Part shown: positions 15,752-25,316 of the stretch, one piece after another | Position numbering within the stretch: the first letter of the stretch is position 1 | How the letters are laid out: each line of letters begins with the position of its first letter | NCBI RefSeq assembly: GCF_042650605.1 | Contig: NZ_JBHSBN010000006.1 | Span: forward strand, 124,001 to 188,000 | Origin: Micromonospora_J zhanjiangensis | GTDB taxonomy: Bacteria; Actinomycetota; Actinomycetes; Mycobacteriales; Micromonosporaceae | DNA: 64,000 nucleotides | Direction: 5' to 3' | The notes under the pieces: model-generated | The model's database searches: none | Told to the model about the DNA's origin: nothing | Seen by the model: only the letters and a program-made list of their open reading frames with translations | Position numbers and translations under genes: made by a program

Positions 15752-18571
15752 ATGAACTCGTACGGCGACCCCAGTTCTCCGCGCGGTCGGGCCCAGATCC
15801 CCGGCTCGAACGGCGGTTCCGGATCGGCACCGGACGACTCCTACCAGCCCCGGGACGACGGGTCGGGATACCCGTCGGCCGGCGGCTACTCGGGCTCGGC
15901 CCGGCCGCCCCGACAGGGCGGATCGAGCGGTCGCGCCTCGGTCGGTGGCGCCCCGGTCAGCCCGGCACCCGGCAGCCCCGCCCCGTCGGGCGCGGGACGG
16001 GCCCGGGTCGGCGGGCGGGCCTCGGTCTCCGGCGCGGGCGCCCCGGGCGCCGGCGCGGACGGCGGTTACGGCCGCCCGGCCGGTCGGGCCGGCACGGGCC
16101 GCGCCTCGGTGGGCTCCGCGTCGGTCGGCACCGCCGGTAGGGCCAGCGTGGGTCGGGCCCGGCCGGTTTCGGACGACGCGTGGGGTCGCCCACCGGCCGA
16201 CTACGACGGTCCCGGTGGCCCGGGCGGCCCGACCGGTCCGGGACGTACCGGACGCGGTGCCGGTGGCCCGGACGCGATCGCCCGCGCCAAGAAGCGCAAG
16301 CGGCTCAACCTGATCATCGCGTCCTTCGCGGTCTTCATCATGATGATCGGCGCCGGCGTCGTCGGGTTCACCTACTACTCCACCAACGTGGTGCTGCCGG
16401 ACGACGTGCCGCTGCCGTTGTCCACCACGATCTTCGCCAACGACTACAAGAAGGTGATCGCGAAACTCGGCGAGGAGAACCGCCAGTTCGTCACGATCAA
16501 CCAGATCCCGGAGTTCGTGCAGCACGAGGTCGCCTCGGCCGAGGACCGGAAGTTCTACGAGCACTCCGGCGTCGACTACACCGGCATCGCCCGGGCCGCC
16601 TGGAACAACTTCACCGGCGGCAGCAAGCAGGGCGCGTCGACCATCACCCAGCAGTACGCGCGCAACGCCTTCGCGAACCTGCAGGACGACACGTACGGTC
16701 GGAAGATCCGGGAGGCGATCATGGCCTCCAAGCTCAACGACAAGTACGACAAGAACACGATCATGCAGCACTACCTGAACACGATCTACTTCGGTCGGGG
16801 CGCGTACGGGATCGAGGCCGCCGCGCAGGCGTACTTCGGCAAGTCGGTGAGCAAGCTGACGGTGGCCGAGGGCGCGGTACTGGCCGGGGTGATCAAGCAG
16901 CCGGTGCCGGACAGCGCGACCGGACACAAGGGCTTCGACCCGGCGGTCAACCCGGAGGCGGCCAAGGACCGGTGGGGCTACGTCCTGCAGGGGATGGTGG
17001 AGAAGGGCTGGCTCAAGCCCGAGGAGAAGCCGACCGAGTACCCCACCAAGTCGCTGATCGCGCCGAAGGCGGGCAACTCGATGGTCGGTGTCGACACCCC
17101 GTACGGCAACGTCGTCAACTACGTCATGCAGGAACTGGCCGAGCAGGGGCTCTGCGTCCCGGGTGCCGAACCCAAGGACGGCAAGCCGGCCTGCCGGGAC
17201 GCGGGCTTCCGGATCAAGACCACCATCGACCCGAAGATGCAGGACGCGGCGATCGCCGCGGCCCGGCGGGGCACCAAGGGTTCGGTGATGAGCACCCAGC
17301 AGAAGGACATGATGGCGGCGCTGGTCGCCGTCCAGCCGGGGACCGGCCGGGTGCTCGCCTACTACGGCGGTGACAGCGGCGCGGGCTTCGACTACGCCGG
17401 CAAGAACGTCGACACCGCGGGCAACGTCACCGGTGGTCATCCGCCGGGCTCGTCGTTCAAGGTCTACACGTTGGCCGCGGCCATCAACGCGGGCATCTCG
17501 ACGAAGTCGTACTGGGACTCGGCGAACTACCATGTGCCCAACAGCAAGCTGGTCATCCGTAACGCGAACGAGAACTTCAAGGCCAGCTGCGGCAAGAGCT
17601 GCACGCTGGAGGAGTCGACGCTGAAGTCGTTCAACGTGCCCTTCTACCACATCTCGGAGAAGATCGGCCCGGACAAGATCGTCGACACCGCGCGCGACGC
17701 CGGCATCACCACCATGTGGACCAGCGCCGACAACCCGCCGAAGGCGATCGACATCACCAAGAAGTCCGGCAAGGAGGTCTCGCCCGACCCGTTCTTCAAC
17801 GTGGTCTCCTACGGCCAGTACGGCGTCACCGTGCTGGACCACGCCAACGGCATGGCGACCTTCGCGGCCCGGGGTAAGTACGCCAAGGCACACTTCGTGC
17901 TCCGGGTCGAGAAGATCAATGAGAACACCGGTGCCTGGCAGGCGATCCCCAACAGCGGCGAGAAGCTCAAGCTCGAGCAGCGGATCAAGCCGGAGGTGGC
18001 CGACAACGTCACCGAGGTGCTCAAGAAGTATCCCAAGCAGATCAACCACGGGCTGGACGACAACCGGCCGGTGACCGGCAAGACCGGCACCTGGGAGCTC
18101 GACGAGAAGAGTAACCACAACGCGGACGCCTGGATGGTCGGCTACACGCCGCAGTTGGCCACCGCCGTCTGGGTCGGCAACGCCGGTAAGCGCAAGGCGC
18201 TGTTCACCAAGAGCGGTGGGGAACTGTACGGCGCGAACGTGCCGGCCGACGTCTGGCAGAAGTTCATGAACAAGGCGCTGGCCGACCAGGAGATCAAGAA
18301 GTTCCCGGAGAACGTCCAGATCGTCGGTGACGACAGCGCCGGCGACGGCGTGAAGCCGGCGCCGCCCAGTCAGGAGAACAATCCGAACTCGAGCTGTACG
18401 ATCCCGATCCCGGGCTTCTGCGACAACGGCGGGAACAACGGCGGCCGCAACAATGGCGGGGGCGGCAACAACAACGGCGGCGGGGGCAACAACAACGGCG
18501 GCGGGGGCTTCCCCGGCGGTACCGGCGCCGGTGTGCTGCCCAGTACACCACCGGGTAGAAACCAGGGCTGA
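15752..18571 (+). CDS. ponA: Class A penicillin-binding protein (PonA1-like)
   Basis: This 939-residue bifunctional enzyme polymerises and crosslinks peptidoglycan. A cytoplasmic Gly/Ser/Pro-rich arm (1-180) leads to a membrane helix at about 185-208. The GT51 transglycosylase follows, with its catalytic EDRKFYEH at 264-271 and QGASTITQQYARN. The transpeptidase has SSFK at 567-570, SFN at 626-628 and KTG at 777-779. The C-terminal 50 residues are Asn/Gly repeats. All catalytic residues are present. Order and neighbours match mycobacterial ponA1 between Rv0049 and Rv0051 homologues. A hairpin terminator follows, so the downstream transferase probably has its own promoter. Confidence 0.95.
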   Translation: MNSYGDPSSPRGRAQIPGSNGGSGSAPDDSYQPRDDGSGYPSAGGYSGSARPPRQGGSSGRASVGGAPVSPAPGSPAPSGAGRARVGGRASVSGAGAPGAGADGGYGRPAGRAGTGRASVGSASVGTAGRASVGRARPVSDDAWGRPPADYDGPGGPGGPTGPGRTGRGAGGPDAIARAKKRKRLNLIIASFAVFIMMIGAGVVGFTYYSTNVVLPDDVPLPLSTTIFANDYKKVIAKLGEENRQFVTINQIPEFVQHEVASAEDRKFYEHSGVDYTGIARAAWNNFTGGSKQGASTITQQYARNAFANLQDDTYGRKIREAIMASKLNDKYDKNTIMQHYLNTIYFGRGAYGIEAAAQAYFGKSVSKLTVAEGAVLAGVIKQPVPDSATGHKGFDPAVNPEAAKDRWGYVLQGMVEKGWLKPEEKPTEYPTKSLIAPKAGNSMVGVDTPYGNVVNYVMQELAEQGLCVPGAEPKDGKPACRDAGFRIKTTIDPKMQDAAIAAARRGTKGSVMSTQQKDMMAALVAVQPGTGRVLAYYGGDSGAGFDYAGKNVDTAGNVTGGHPPGSSFKVYTLAAAINAGISTKSYWDSANYHVPNSKLVIRNANENFKASCGKSCTLEESTLKSFNVPFYHISEKIGPDKIVDTARDAGITTMWTSADNPPKAIDITKKSGKEVSPDPFFNVVSYGQYGVTVLDHANGMATFAARGKYAKAHFVLRVEKINENTGAWQAIPNSGEKLKLEQRIKPEVADNVTEVLKKYPKQINHGLDDNRPVTGKTGTWELDEKSNHNADAWMVGYTPQLATAVWVGNAGKRKALFTKSGGELYGANVPADVWQKFMNKALADQEIKKFPENVQIVGDDSAGDGVKPAPPSQENNPNSSCTIPIPGFCDNGGNNGGRNNGGGGNNNGGGGNNNGGGGFPGGTGAGVLPSTPPGRNQG

Positions 18572-18583
18572 CCACGCGGTGAG

Positions 18584-18622
18584 CGCGCCGGCCGCCGGAG
18601 ACCTCCTCCGGCGGTCGGCGCG
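18584..18622 (+). terminator. Terminator after ponA
   Basis: Arms 18584-18600 and 18606-18622 form a 17-bp stem with one G-U pair and an ACCTC loop, followed by TCTTCGT. Confidence 0.75.
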
Positions 18623-18675
18623 TCTTCGTACCAGCGTCTCCCGAATCCCGGCCCGGTACGGCAGGATGCCTGTTC

Positions 18676-20163
18676 ATGAGCACGCATCCAGCGACCGACA
18701 TCGACGAGTCCCAGCGGGTCGAGCATCCGTCCCGGTCGGACGGTTTCGTCCACGGCCTGGCCCAGGCGATCGGCGGCCCGCTCGGCGAGCACGCCGCGCG
18801 CCCCGCCGGCCGGTTCTGGACAGCGGCCCGGATCGTGCTCGCGTTGACCTGCCTGACCCTGGCGCTGCACTGGGTGCAGAAGTCACCCTGCCAGAACGGT
18901 GCCTGGGCGAACAACGTGCAGTACACCCGGTTCTGCTACACCGATGTGCTGGCGCTCTACTACGCCGAGAACCTCAACCAGGGCGCGGTGCCCTATCGGG
19001 ACCACCCGGTCGAGTACCCGGTGGTGACCGGCTACTTCATGGGCGCGCTCGGGCTGCCGGTGCACAGTCTCGGGCAGAGCCACCCCGACATCAACCAGGG
19101 CCAGTGGTTCTACAACCTGAACGCCCTGGTGCTCGGGGCGCTCGCGGTGGCCACCGTGGCGATGATCCTCGCGCTGCGTCGGCGCAGACCCTGGGACGCG
19201 GCGCTGTTCGCGCTCTCCCCCGCGCTGCTGCTGACCGCGACCGTCAACTGGGACCTGCTCGCCGTCGGTCTGGCCGCCTTCGGCCTGTACGCCTGGGCCC
19301 GGCGCAGACCGGTGCCGGCCGGGATCCTGCTCGGGCTCGCCGCCGCGGCGAAACTGTGGCCGCTGTTCATCCTCGGTCCGATCCTGCTGCTCGCGTTGCG
19401 CGCGGCCCGGGTACGGGCGGCGCTGACCACCGTCGGCGTCGCCGCGGTCACCATCGTCGCGGTCAACCTGCCGGTCGCCCTGCCCTACTGGGACAACTGG
19501 AAGCGGTTCTTCGACCTGAACACCACCAGGCCGATCGACTGGGGCACCTTCTGGTACATCGGCCGCTACTTCGACGGCCGGTTCAACACCGGGGCGCCCG
19601 GTGACCAGGGTCCATTCCAGTGGCTCAACGGGCACGTCGACCCGACCCTCAACAACCTCACGTACGCGTTGTTCGCGTTGGCCTGCGTCGGGATCGCCGC
19701 GCTGGCGTTTCTGGCGCCGCGCCGACCGCGGCTCGGCCAGCTCGCCTTCCTGGTGGTCGCCGCGTTCCTGATCTTCAGCAAGGTGTGGTCGCAGCAGTTC
19801 GTGCTCTGGCTGCTGCCGCTGGCCGTGCTCGCCCGGCCGCGCTGGGGTGCCTTCCTGGCCTGGCAGTTCGCCGAGGTGTGCTACTTCCTCGCCTTCTACG
19901 GCGAGTTGCTCGGGGCGTCCGGCAAGCAGGTCATCCCCGAGGGCGTCTTCGTGCTGGCGGCGCTGCTGCGCCTGGTCACCGTCGCAGTGTTGTGCGGCCT
20001 GGTGATCCGGGACGTGCTGCGGCCCGAGCGCGACGCGGTCCGGGCCACCTATGCCGACGACCCGGACGGCGGCGTCCTCGACGAGGCACCCGACGCGTCC
20101 TGGCTGCGCCGATGGCGGGCCCGATCGGACAGCCCGACCGGACCCGCCGTCGTCACCCCGTAG
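18676..20163 (+). CDS. GT-C family polyprenyl-phosphate-dependent glycosyltransferase (GT87-like)
   Basis: This 495-residue membrane protein has about ten or more hydrophobic helices. An early extracellular loop contains the acidic motif CYTDVLALYYAENL, followed by YRDHPVEYPVVTGYFMG, and LLGLAAAAKLWPLFIL lies mid-protein. These fit GT-C transferases that use lipid-linked mannose or arabinose at the outer membrane face. It is the counterpart of mycobacterial Rv0051, which also follows ponA1. Donor and acceptor cannot be told from sequence. The C-terminal 40 residues are soluble and charged. Confidence 0.8.
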   Translation: MSTHPATDIDESQRVEHPSRSDGFVHGLAQAIGGPLGEHAARPAGRFWTAARIVLALTCLTLALHWVQKSPCQNGAWANNVQYTRFCYTDVLALYYAENLNQGAVPYRDHPVEYPVVTGYFMGALGLPVHSLGQSHPDINQGQWFYNLNALVLGALAVATVAMILALRRRRPWDAALFALSPALLLTATVNWDLLAVGLAAFGLYAWARRRPVPAGILLGLAAAAKLWPLFILGPILLLALRAARVRAALTTVGVAAVTIVAVNLPVALPYWDNWKRFFDLNTTRPIDWGTFWYIGRYFDGRFNTGAPGDQGPFQWLNGHVDPTLNNLTYALFALACVGIAALAFLAPRRPRLGQLAFLVVAAFLIFSKVWSQQFVLWLLPLAVLARPRWGAFLAWQFAEVCYFLAFYGELLGASGKQVIPEGVFVLAALLRLVTVAVLCGLVIRDVLRPERDAVRATYADDPDGGVLDEAPDASWLRRWRARSDSPTGPAVVTP

Positions 20164-20308
20164 CCGGGTCGGGGACGCCTGGGGGACCGGGGACCGGCGG
20201 GCGGCCTGGAAGATCGCGGCTCGGCGAAAGGCTCGGTCAGCACCGCCGACGCGGCGGGCACCAGCACCTGGTTCGCGTCCGGCCCGGCTCCCGCCCCGTC
20301 CCGGTCGC

Positions 20309-20336
20309 CGGGTGCCGGCCGTCCGGCCGGCACCCG
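20309..20336. terminator. Bidirectional terminator between GT-C gene and 20346-22418
   Basis: Arms 20309-20320 and 20325-20336 form a 12-bp perfect GC stem with a GTCC loop between convergent genes. Confidence 0.7.
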
Positions 20337-20345
20337 AGCGGTCGG

Positions 20346-22418
20346 TCACAGCCGGTAGACCACCACGTCGCCGACGTCCTCGCGCTGGATGCCGAGCGGT
20401 TCGACGGGCAGGTCGACGGACGCCTCCCAGGGCGTCCCGGCGACCCGGTCGCGCAGCACCACCACCGTCTTGACGCCGATCCCGCGCAGGTAGTCGACGC
20501 TGGCGCGGTCGGGGAAGCTCTCCGCCGCCTGCCGGGTCTTCGCCAGGCCGGTCGGCAGGAAGCCGCTGCCGCCGTTCACCACGGGCTGGAACCGGGTGGT
20601 CGACCAGAGCATCACGTTCTGGTCGGTGCCCTGGTCGCTGGGCAGCACCAGCAGCGGCCCGTCCGCGGTGCGCAGCGCGGCCGGCTGCTGCGGGACGACC
20701 GGGTGCGGGGTGGCGTTCAAGCCCTCGACCAGCACCAACAGCAAGGGGACCAGGGTGGCCAGCCGCAGCCACGGGCCGGGCCACGACGGGATGCGCTGGG
20801 CGGCGAGCTGCTGGGCCCGGTCGGCGAGGGCGCTGACCGAGCCGGCCGCCAGCACGCACAGCAGCAGAGTGCCCCACAGCATCAGCCGACCGGGAGTCCG
20901 CAGGCCCTCCCAACCGGGCAGGTGGTCGTAGAGCGGCAGGTAGGTGTACCGCCCGCCGAAGAACTCGGTGCCCATCGACAACAGGAAGATCAGCACCGTG
21001 CCGGCCAGCAGCAGCAACCGTTGACGCACCGTCCAGATCGAGAAGAACAGGCCGGCGATCGCCAGGGCGTAGAGGACGTAGCCGGGCAGCAGCGTCATCT
21101 CGGCCTGCGCGGTCAGGGTGGCGCGGGCCGGCTCGTGCAGGGACCCCCAGATCCGCGACTCCGCCGGAGCGATCAGGAAGCTGCCCGCCGGCGGGGAGAA
21201 GACCTCGAGATCGCCGACCGACCGCTTCGCGTACGGGTGGAGTTCGGCGACCTTGAAGAACGGGATGGCCAGCAGCGCGCCGGTGGCCGCGAAGACCAGG
21301 CCGCCGGCCAGGTCGGCGAGCAGCAACCGCCACCCGAACGGGCGCTTGGCCCGCCAGACGAAGAGCCGCCGGGCGTACCAGGTGAGGACGGTGACCGGCA
21401 CCAGAAGACCCAGGATGTACGCGAACGGCAGGCCGATGCCGAAGCCGAGGGTGATCTGCCAGGAGGCCACCAGCCAGCCGGCCAGCGCCCAGCCGGCGTG
21501 CCGGCGGTCCGGGCGGTAGCCGTGCCGCATGGACCAGCCGTGGCCCCTGGCCAGCATGGCCAGCGCCAGCGGGATCCCGCCGTTGGAGACGATGTGCAGG
21601 TGGCCGGCCTGGGACAACAGCCACGGCGCGTACGCGTAGCCGACTCCCGCCACCGCGGCACCGATCCGGCCGGCACCCAACTGCCGCACCAGCGCGTACG
21701 CGCCGAACGTGGCGACCGCGTGGGCCAGCACGAAGATGATGTTGTACCGCAGCAGGGCGGCCTGCGGCCCACTGCCGATCATGCCCGCCGGCGCGTAGCC
21801 GAGCAGCATGTCGGAGAAGGCGAAGCTCCACTTCTCCGGATAGAAGGTGTTGGACTGGAACAGATGCGCCGGATCGGTCAGCAGGGCGTGGCCCGACCAG
21901 GCCATCTGCCAGGCCTGCAGGGTGGGGTCCCAGTAGTCCTGCGGGATGGTGTGCAGCGGGTAGCGCAGCGTCGGCCAGGTCATCAGCACGGCGAGCACCA
22001 GGCTGGCCAGGGCGGCCAGGGTCCACTCGTGCACCAGGGCCCGGCCGGTCGCCCGCAGGATCCGGCGCGGTCGACCGATCCGCTCCTCGGGAGCGGACGC
22101 GAACGCGTCCCACGGATCGGCCTCGGCCACGTCCGACGCCTCGGCCTCGGCCTTGTCCGACTTCACCTCGTCCGACTTGGCCTCCCTGCTCGTCGAACCG
22201 ACGCTGTCCTTCGACGCGGTGCCGTTCGTCGCCGTGGCGCCGTCCTTTGACGTGGCGTGGTCGTCCTTCGTCGGGCCGGCGTTCTTCGTCGGGGCGGTGC
22301 CGTTCGGGCCGGCCTCGCCCTGCGGTGAGCCGGGCGTGTCCGGACTCCCGTCGACCGCGGAGGTGGCCGCGGCCGCGGCGCCGGTGTTCTGGGGGTTGCT
22401 CGACTGGTCCGTCGTCAT
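20346..22418 (-). CDS. Polytopic membrane protein, GT-C-like, unknown substrate
   Basis: This 690-residue protein has a low-complexity Thr/Asp/Lys/Ala cytoplasmic arm of about 100 residues. About 11 membrane helices follow, then a C-terminal soluble domain of about 150 residues (LLVLPSDQGTDQNVMLWSTT...GIGVKTVVVLRD). The first large loop has YWDPTLQAWQMAW, and DPTLQ-type acidic loops after the first helix are typical of GT-C transferases. The ATG at 22416-22418 with GGGAAAGG upstream is chosen over an open 27-codon extension. It is followed 11 bases upstream on the chromosome by the endonuclease gene on the same strand. The specific reaction is not recognisable. Confidence 0.72.
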   Translation of the reverse strand: MTTDQSSNPQNTGAAAAATSAVDGSPDTPGSPQGEAGPNGTAPTKNAGPTKDDHATSKDGATATNGTASKDSVGSTSREAKSDEVKSDKAEAEASDVAEADPWDAFASAPEERIGRPRRILRATGRALVHEWTLAALASLVLAVLMTWPTLRYPLHTIPQDYWDPTLQAWQMAWSGHALLTDPAHLFQSNTFYPEKWSFAFSDMLLGYAPAGMIGSGPQAALLRYNIIFVLAHAVATFGAYALVRQLGAGRIGAAVAGVGYAYAPWLLSQAGHLHIVSNGGIPLALAMLARGHGWSMRHGYRPDRRHAGWALAGWLVASWQITLGFGIGLPFAYILGLLVPVTVLTWYARRLFVWRAKRPFGWRLLLADLAGGLVFAATGALLAIPFFKVAELHPYAKRSVGDLEVFSPPAGSFLIAPAESRIWGSLHEPARATLTAQAEMTLLPGYVLYALAIAGLFFSIWTVRQRLLLLAGTVLIFLLSMGTEFFGGRYTYLPLYDHLPGWEGLRTPGRLMLWGTLLLCVLAAGSVSALADRAQQLAAQRIPSWPGPWLRLATLVPLLLVLVEGLNATPHPVVPQQPAALRTADGPLLVLPSDQGTDQNVMLWSTTRFQPVVNGGSGFLPTGLAKTRQAAESFPDRASVDYLRGIGVKTVVVLRDRVAGTPWEASVDLPVEPLGIQREDVGDVVVYRL

Positions 22419-22428
22419 GAACCTTTCC

Positions 22429-23205
22429 CTACCGGCCCACGCGGTCACGCAGGAACGCGATGTCTGCGGCCTGACCCTCAGTTCCCCCCGGTGTCTCAAC
22501 GACCACCGGCGCTCCGGCGGCGCGGACCACGGCCACCACCAGCTCCGGGTCGATCTTGCCGTGTCCGAGGTTGTCGTGTCGATCCCGGCCCGAGTCGAAG
22601 CCGTCCTTCGAGTCGTTCGCGTGGATCAGGTCGATCCGTCCGGTGATGGCCCGGACCCGGTCGACGATGTCGAGCAGGTCCTCCCCACCGGCATGCGCGT
22701 GACAGGTGTCCAGGCAGAAGCCCACCCCGTACTCGCCGACGGCGTCCCAGAGCCGGGCCAGCACGTCGAACCGCCGGGCGACGGCGTTGCCGCCGCCGGC
22801 GGTGTTCTCGATCAACACCGGGGTGGCGAAGCCGCCGGACTCGGCGGCATAGGCGAACGTCTTGCGCCAGTTGTCGATGCCGACCGCGATGTCGTCGCCC
22901 GAGTTCACGTGTCCACCGTGCACGATCAGGCCCTTCGCGCCGACCGTGGCGGCCGCCGTGGCGTGCGCGACAAGCAGCTTGCGGCTGGGGATCCGGATCC
23001 GGTTGTTCAGCGTGGCCACGTTGATGACGTACGGAGCGTGGATGAAGACGTCGATGTCGGCCGCCCGGAGTTGCTCGGCGTCGGCGCGTGGTTCCGGGCT
23101 CTTCCAGCCCTGCGGGTCGGAGAGGAAGAACTGGACTGTCTCCGCCTCGCGGCCGACGGCCGCGTCGAGCGGGTCGGTCGGATCGACGTGGGCTCCGATA
23201 CGCAT
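22429..23205 (-). CDS. nfo: Endonuclease IV-like AP endonuclease (xylose isomerase-like TIM barrel)
   Basis: This 258-residue protein starts MRIGAHVDPTDPLDAA, as endonuclease IV proteins do. It keeps the zinc-ligand motifs HAPYVINVAT, LIVHGGHVNSG, VLIENTAGGGN, FCLDTCHAHAGG, IHANDSKDGFDSGRDRHDNLGHG and VVETPGG. These bind three zinc ions in endonuclease IV, which cuts the backbone 5' of abasic sites in base excision repair. The start at 23205 is set by homology; the reading frame runs further upstream through non-conserved sequence. The gene is upstream of the polytopic membrane protein gene with a 10-base gap, so the two may share a transcript. Confidence 0.92.
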   Translation of the reverse strand: MRIGAHVDPTDPLDAAVGREAETVQFFLSDPQGWKSPEPRADAEQLRAADIDVFIHAPYVINVATLNNRIRIPSRKLLVAHATAAATVGAKGLIVHGGHVNSGDDIAVGIDNWRKTFAYAAESGGFATPVLIENTAGGGNAVARRFDVLARLWDAVGEYGVGFCLDTCHAHAGGEDLLDIVDRVRAITGRIDLIHANDSKDGFDSGRDRHDNLGHGKIDPELVVAVVRAAGAPVVVETPGGTEGQAADIAFLRDRVGR

Positions 23206-23420
23206 GAAGGCGAGCCTACGTCGCGCCGCGCCGCCGGCGTGGTCGCGTCCGGCGGCTTGTCCGGTTTCTCCGCGGCTCGGCCCGGCTTTCCCGGCCACGG
23301 AATTCCGGCGGTCCGCGTCACCGTCGCGCCACCGGCTCGTTTACCCGGGTGAAGTTCCCACCCCACCATCGACGCGGGTGGAGCAGCGCACCGCCCGAGC
23401 GGATCCGGATTGAGGAGAGA

Positions 23421-24065
23421 GTGCCGTCCTTGCTTCGCCACCCCCGTACCACCGTCGCGGTTGCCGCTCTGTTCGCCGGTGCGCCACCGTTGCTCCCCGG
23501 GATCGCGGTCGCCGGTGAGCGGCCCCGATCAGCGGTACGGGAGAGTGGCCAGGAGTTGTCCTTCGGCTCCGGACGGACGGGCCTGCGGTGCCGGGCCTCG
23601 GCTGATCGGGAAACGGTCACCGTGTCGGCGGAGGCCACCCTCCGGGTGGTCAACGACACGGGACGTCGTGCCCGACTGGCGCTGGACGGCGTACCGCAGG
23701 GTGATCTTCCCGGTGGTGCCGCCGCCGACGTGCTGTTCCATCGCGGGCCGGTGCGGCTAGTGCTCCGGCCGGTTTGTGGCCTGACCGCCGAATCCACGGT
23801 GCGGGTGATGGTGGTGCCGGCGACGTCCCGGGCGCCGACGACGGCTCCTGCCGCGCGGGCCGGCGCGGCGGAGGACGGCGGCCCGCCGGCGGCCTGGGCC
23901 CGCGGTCCGGCCGCCGAGGTGGTGGGCGGGGCCGTCGAACCGGTACGCGACCGTGGCCCCATCGGTCTGCTCGCGCTGACCGCCTCGGTGTGCCTGGTAG
24001 GGGTGCTCGCTGGTGCAATTCGGGCGATTGCCACTCAACGTGCAAGTCGGGCTGTTGTGGCGTAA
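23421..24065 (+). CDS. Secreted, membrane-anchored protein of unknown function
   Basis: This 214-residue protein begins at a GTG with GAGGAGAGA directly upstream. Residues 1-33 form a signal peptide (basic start, hydrophobic TTVAVAALFAGAPPLLPG, Ala-Gly cleavage area). A beta-rich extracellular domain covers about 40-130, with two cysteines (CRAS and VCGL) that could form a disulfide. A Pro/Ala linker and a C-terminal membrane helix (about 188-208) with a short basic tail follow. I do not recognise the family. It is alone, divergent from the endonuclease gene and upstream of the ribosomal cluster. Confidence 0.65.
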   Translation: MPSLLRHPRTTVAVAALFAGAPPLLPGIAVAGERPRSAVRESGQELSFGSGRTGLRCRASADRETVTVSAEATLRVVNDTGRRARLALDGVPQGDLPGGAAADVLFHRGPVRLVLRPVCGLTAESTVRVMVVPATSRAPTTAPAARAGAAEDGGPPAAWARGPAAEVVGGAVEPVRDRGPIGLLALTASVCLVGVLAGAIRAIATQRASRAVVA

Positions 24066-24084
24066 CATAAGTACATACCAAGCT

Positions 24085-24171
24085 CCGCGGGGCGCCTGCC
24101 GTCCAACCTCATCGGTGTGGTCGTTCCTCCCCAGGTCCCACCCAAAGAATGCGGACGGGGGCGCCCCGCGG
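24085..24171. promoter_or_regulatory. Large GC-rich dyad upstream of rpsF
   Basis: Arms 24085-24096 and 24160-24171 are 12-base perfect reverse complements. Inside them CCGTCC (24099-24104) pairs with GGACGG (24153-24158), making an extended hairpin with a 48-base apical part. It lies between the secreted-protein stop and the rpsF leader. The rest of the 24066-24355 gap has a TATCCT -10-like box at 24234-24239 and a small hairpin at 24309-24327 just before the rpsF ribosome site. Confidence 0.55.
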
Positions 24172-24355
24172 CCCAATCGATCAGGCGATTCCCGACCTGG
24201 CCGCCTGCCTGCGGGTGTGGCGCGACCGCCGGGTATCCTGGTCCGGTCGTCCGTGTCGGCCCCGGGTCCCCCCGACCAGCCACGCGGTACGACGACGCAC
24301 GACCTCCTGCCACGGAAGGACCGTGGCCGCCAAGCCCATAGGAGGTGAGCACGTC

Positions 24356-24646
24356 TTGCGTCATTACGAGATCATGGTGATCCTCGACCCCAGCCTCGAG
24401 GAGCGCACCGTCGCCCCGTCGCTCGACACGTACCTGAACGTGATCCGGACCGCGGGTGGCTCGATCGAGAAGCTCGACGTCTGGGGCCGCCGGCGCCTCG
24501 CGTTCGAGATCGAGAAGAAGGCCGAGGGCATCTACGCCGTCATCGACCTGCAGGCTTCGCCTGAGGCGGTGGCAGAGCTGGAGCGGCAGCTCCGACTCAA
24601 CGAGTCGGTGCTGCGTACCAAGGTCATCCGGCCGGAAACGCGCTGA
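24356..24646 (+). CDS. rpsF: 30S ribosomal protein S6
   Basis: This 96-residue protein begins LRHYEIMVILDPSLEE, the family signature, and ends VIRPETR. The start is a TTG at 24356, set by GGAGGTGA seven bases upstream; no in-frame ATG or GTG fits. S6 binds S18 in the platform of the small subunit. It heads the classical rpsF-ssb-rpsR-rplI run. A 7-bp hairpin (GCCACGG/CCGTGGC) sits 14 bases before the ribosome site and could be part of an S6:S18 feedback element, though I cannot confirm the characteristic CCG bulge. Confidence 0.96.
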   Translation: MRHYEIMVILDPSLEERTVAPSLDTYLNVIRTAGGSIEKLDVWGRRRLAFEIEKKAEGIYAVIDLQASPEAVAELERQLRLNESVLRTKVIRPETR

Positions 24647-24750
24647 CGCGCATTCCAACCCGGTCCGCCCGGATTCAGCCTCGTCGGCGCTGTCGTACAG
24701 CTCTGAGAACCTGTACCGACAACGACTGACGAGTGCGCGAGGAGATGGTC

Positions 24751-25275
24751 ATGGCAGGAGATACCACCATCACGGTCATCGGCAACCTGACCGATGACCC
24801 CGAGTTGCGTTTCACCCCGTCCGGCGCGGCGGTCGCCAAGTTCCGGGTCGCCTCGACGCCCCGGTTCATGGACAAGGCCTCCGGCGAGTGGAAGGACGGC
24901 GAGCCGCTCTTCCTGGCGTGCACGGTGTGGCGGCAGGCGGCGGAGCACGTCGCCGAGTCGCTCCAGCGGGGCGCCCGCGTGATCGTCTCGGGTCGGCTGC
25001 GCCAGCGGTCGTACGAGACCCGTGAGGGTGAGAAGCGCACCGTCATCGAACTGGAAGTCGACGAGATCGGCCCGTCGCTGCGGTACGCCACGGCGAAGGT
25101 GCAGAAGATGTCCCGCTCCGGTGGTGGCGGCTTCGGTGCCTCCGGCGGAGGCCAGGGTGGTGGCGGTGGACAGGGACGCGGAGGAAACTTCGACGACCCC
25201 TGGGCCACGGCAGCGCCAGCCTCCTCGGGCTCTGGTTCGGGCGGCGGAAACTTCGACGAGGAGCCCCCGTTCTAA
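24751..25275 (+). CDS. ssb: Single-stranded DNA-binding protein
   Basis: This 174-residue protein has an OB fold over about residues 1-110 (TTITVIGNLTDDPELRFTPSG, FRVASTPR, VWRQAAEHVAESL). A Gly-rich disordered linker follows, and the acidic tip FDEEPPF recruits repair and replication partners. The ATG at 24751 has GAGGAG eight bases upstream. Homotetramers coat single-stranded DNA during replication. The place between rpsF and rpsR is standard. Confidence 0.97.
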   Translation: MAGDTTITVIGNLTDDPELRFTPSGAAVAKFRVASTPRFMDKASGEWKDGEPLFLACTVWRQAAEHVAESLQRGARVIVSGRLRQRSYETREGEKRTVIELEVDEIGPSLRYATAKVQKMSRSGGGGFGASGGGQGGGGGQGRGGNFDDPWATAAPASSGSGSGGGNFDEEPPF

Positions 25276-25316
25276 TGGCATCGAACGCCAGAGATCGCAA
25301 GCCAGGAGCACGAGCA

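Noticed and set aside
18883..22250. Overlapping long frames antisense or out of frame to the GT-C and polytopic membrane protein genes
   Set aside because: The opposite-strand genes show conserved membrane motifs; these frames do not.
24035..24120. Short minus-strand ORF starting MRLDGRRPAEL before rpsF
   Set aside because: It lies inside the dyad, is only about 25 codons long and its GGGGAGG is too far from the ATG.
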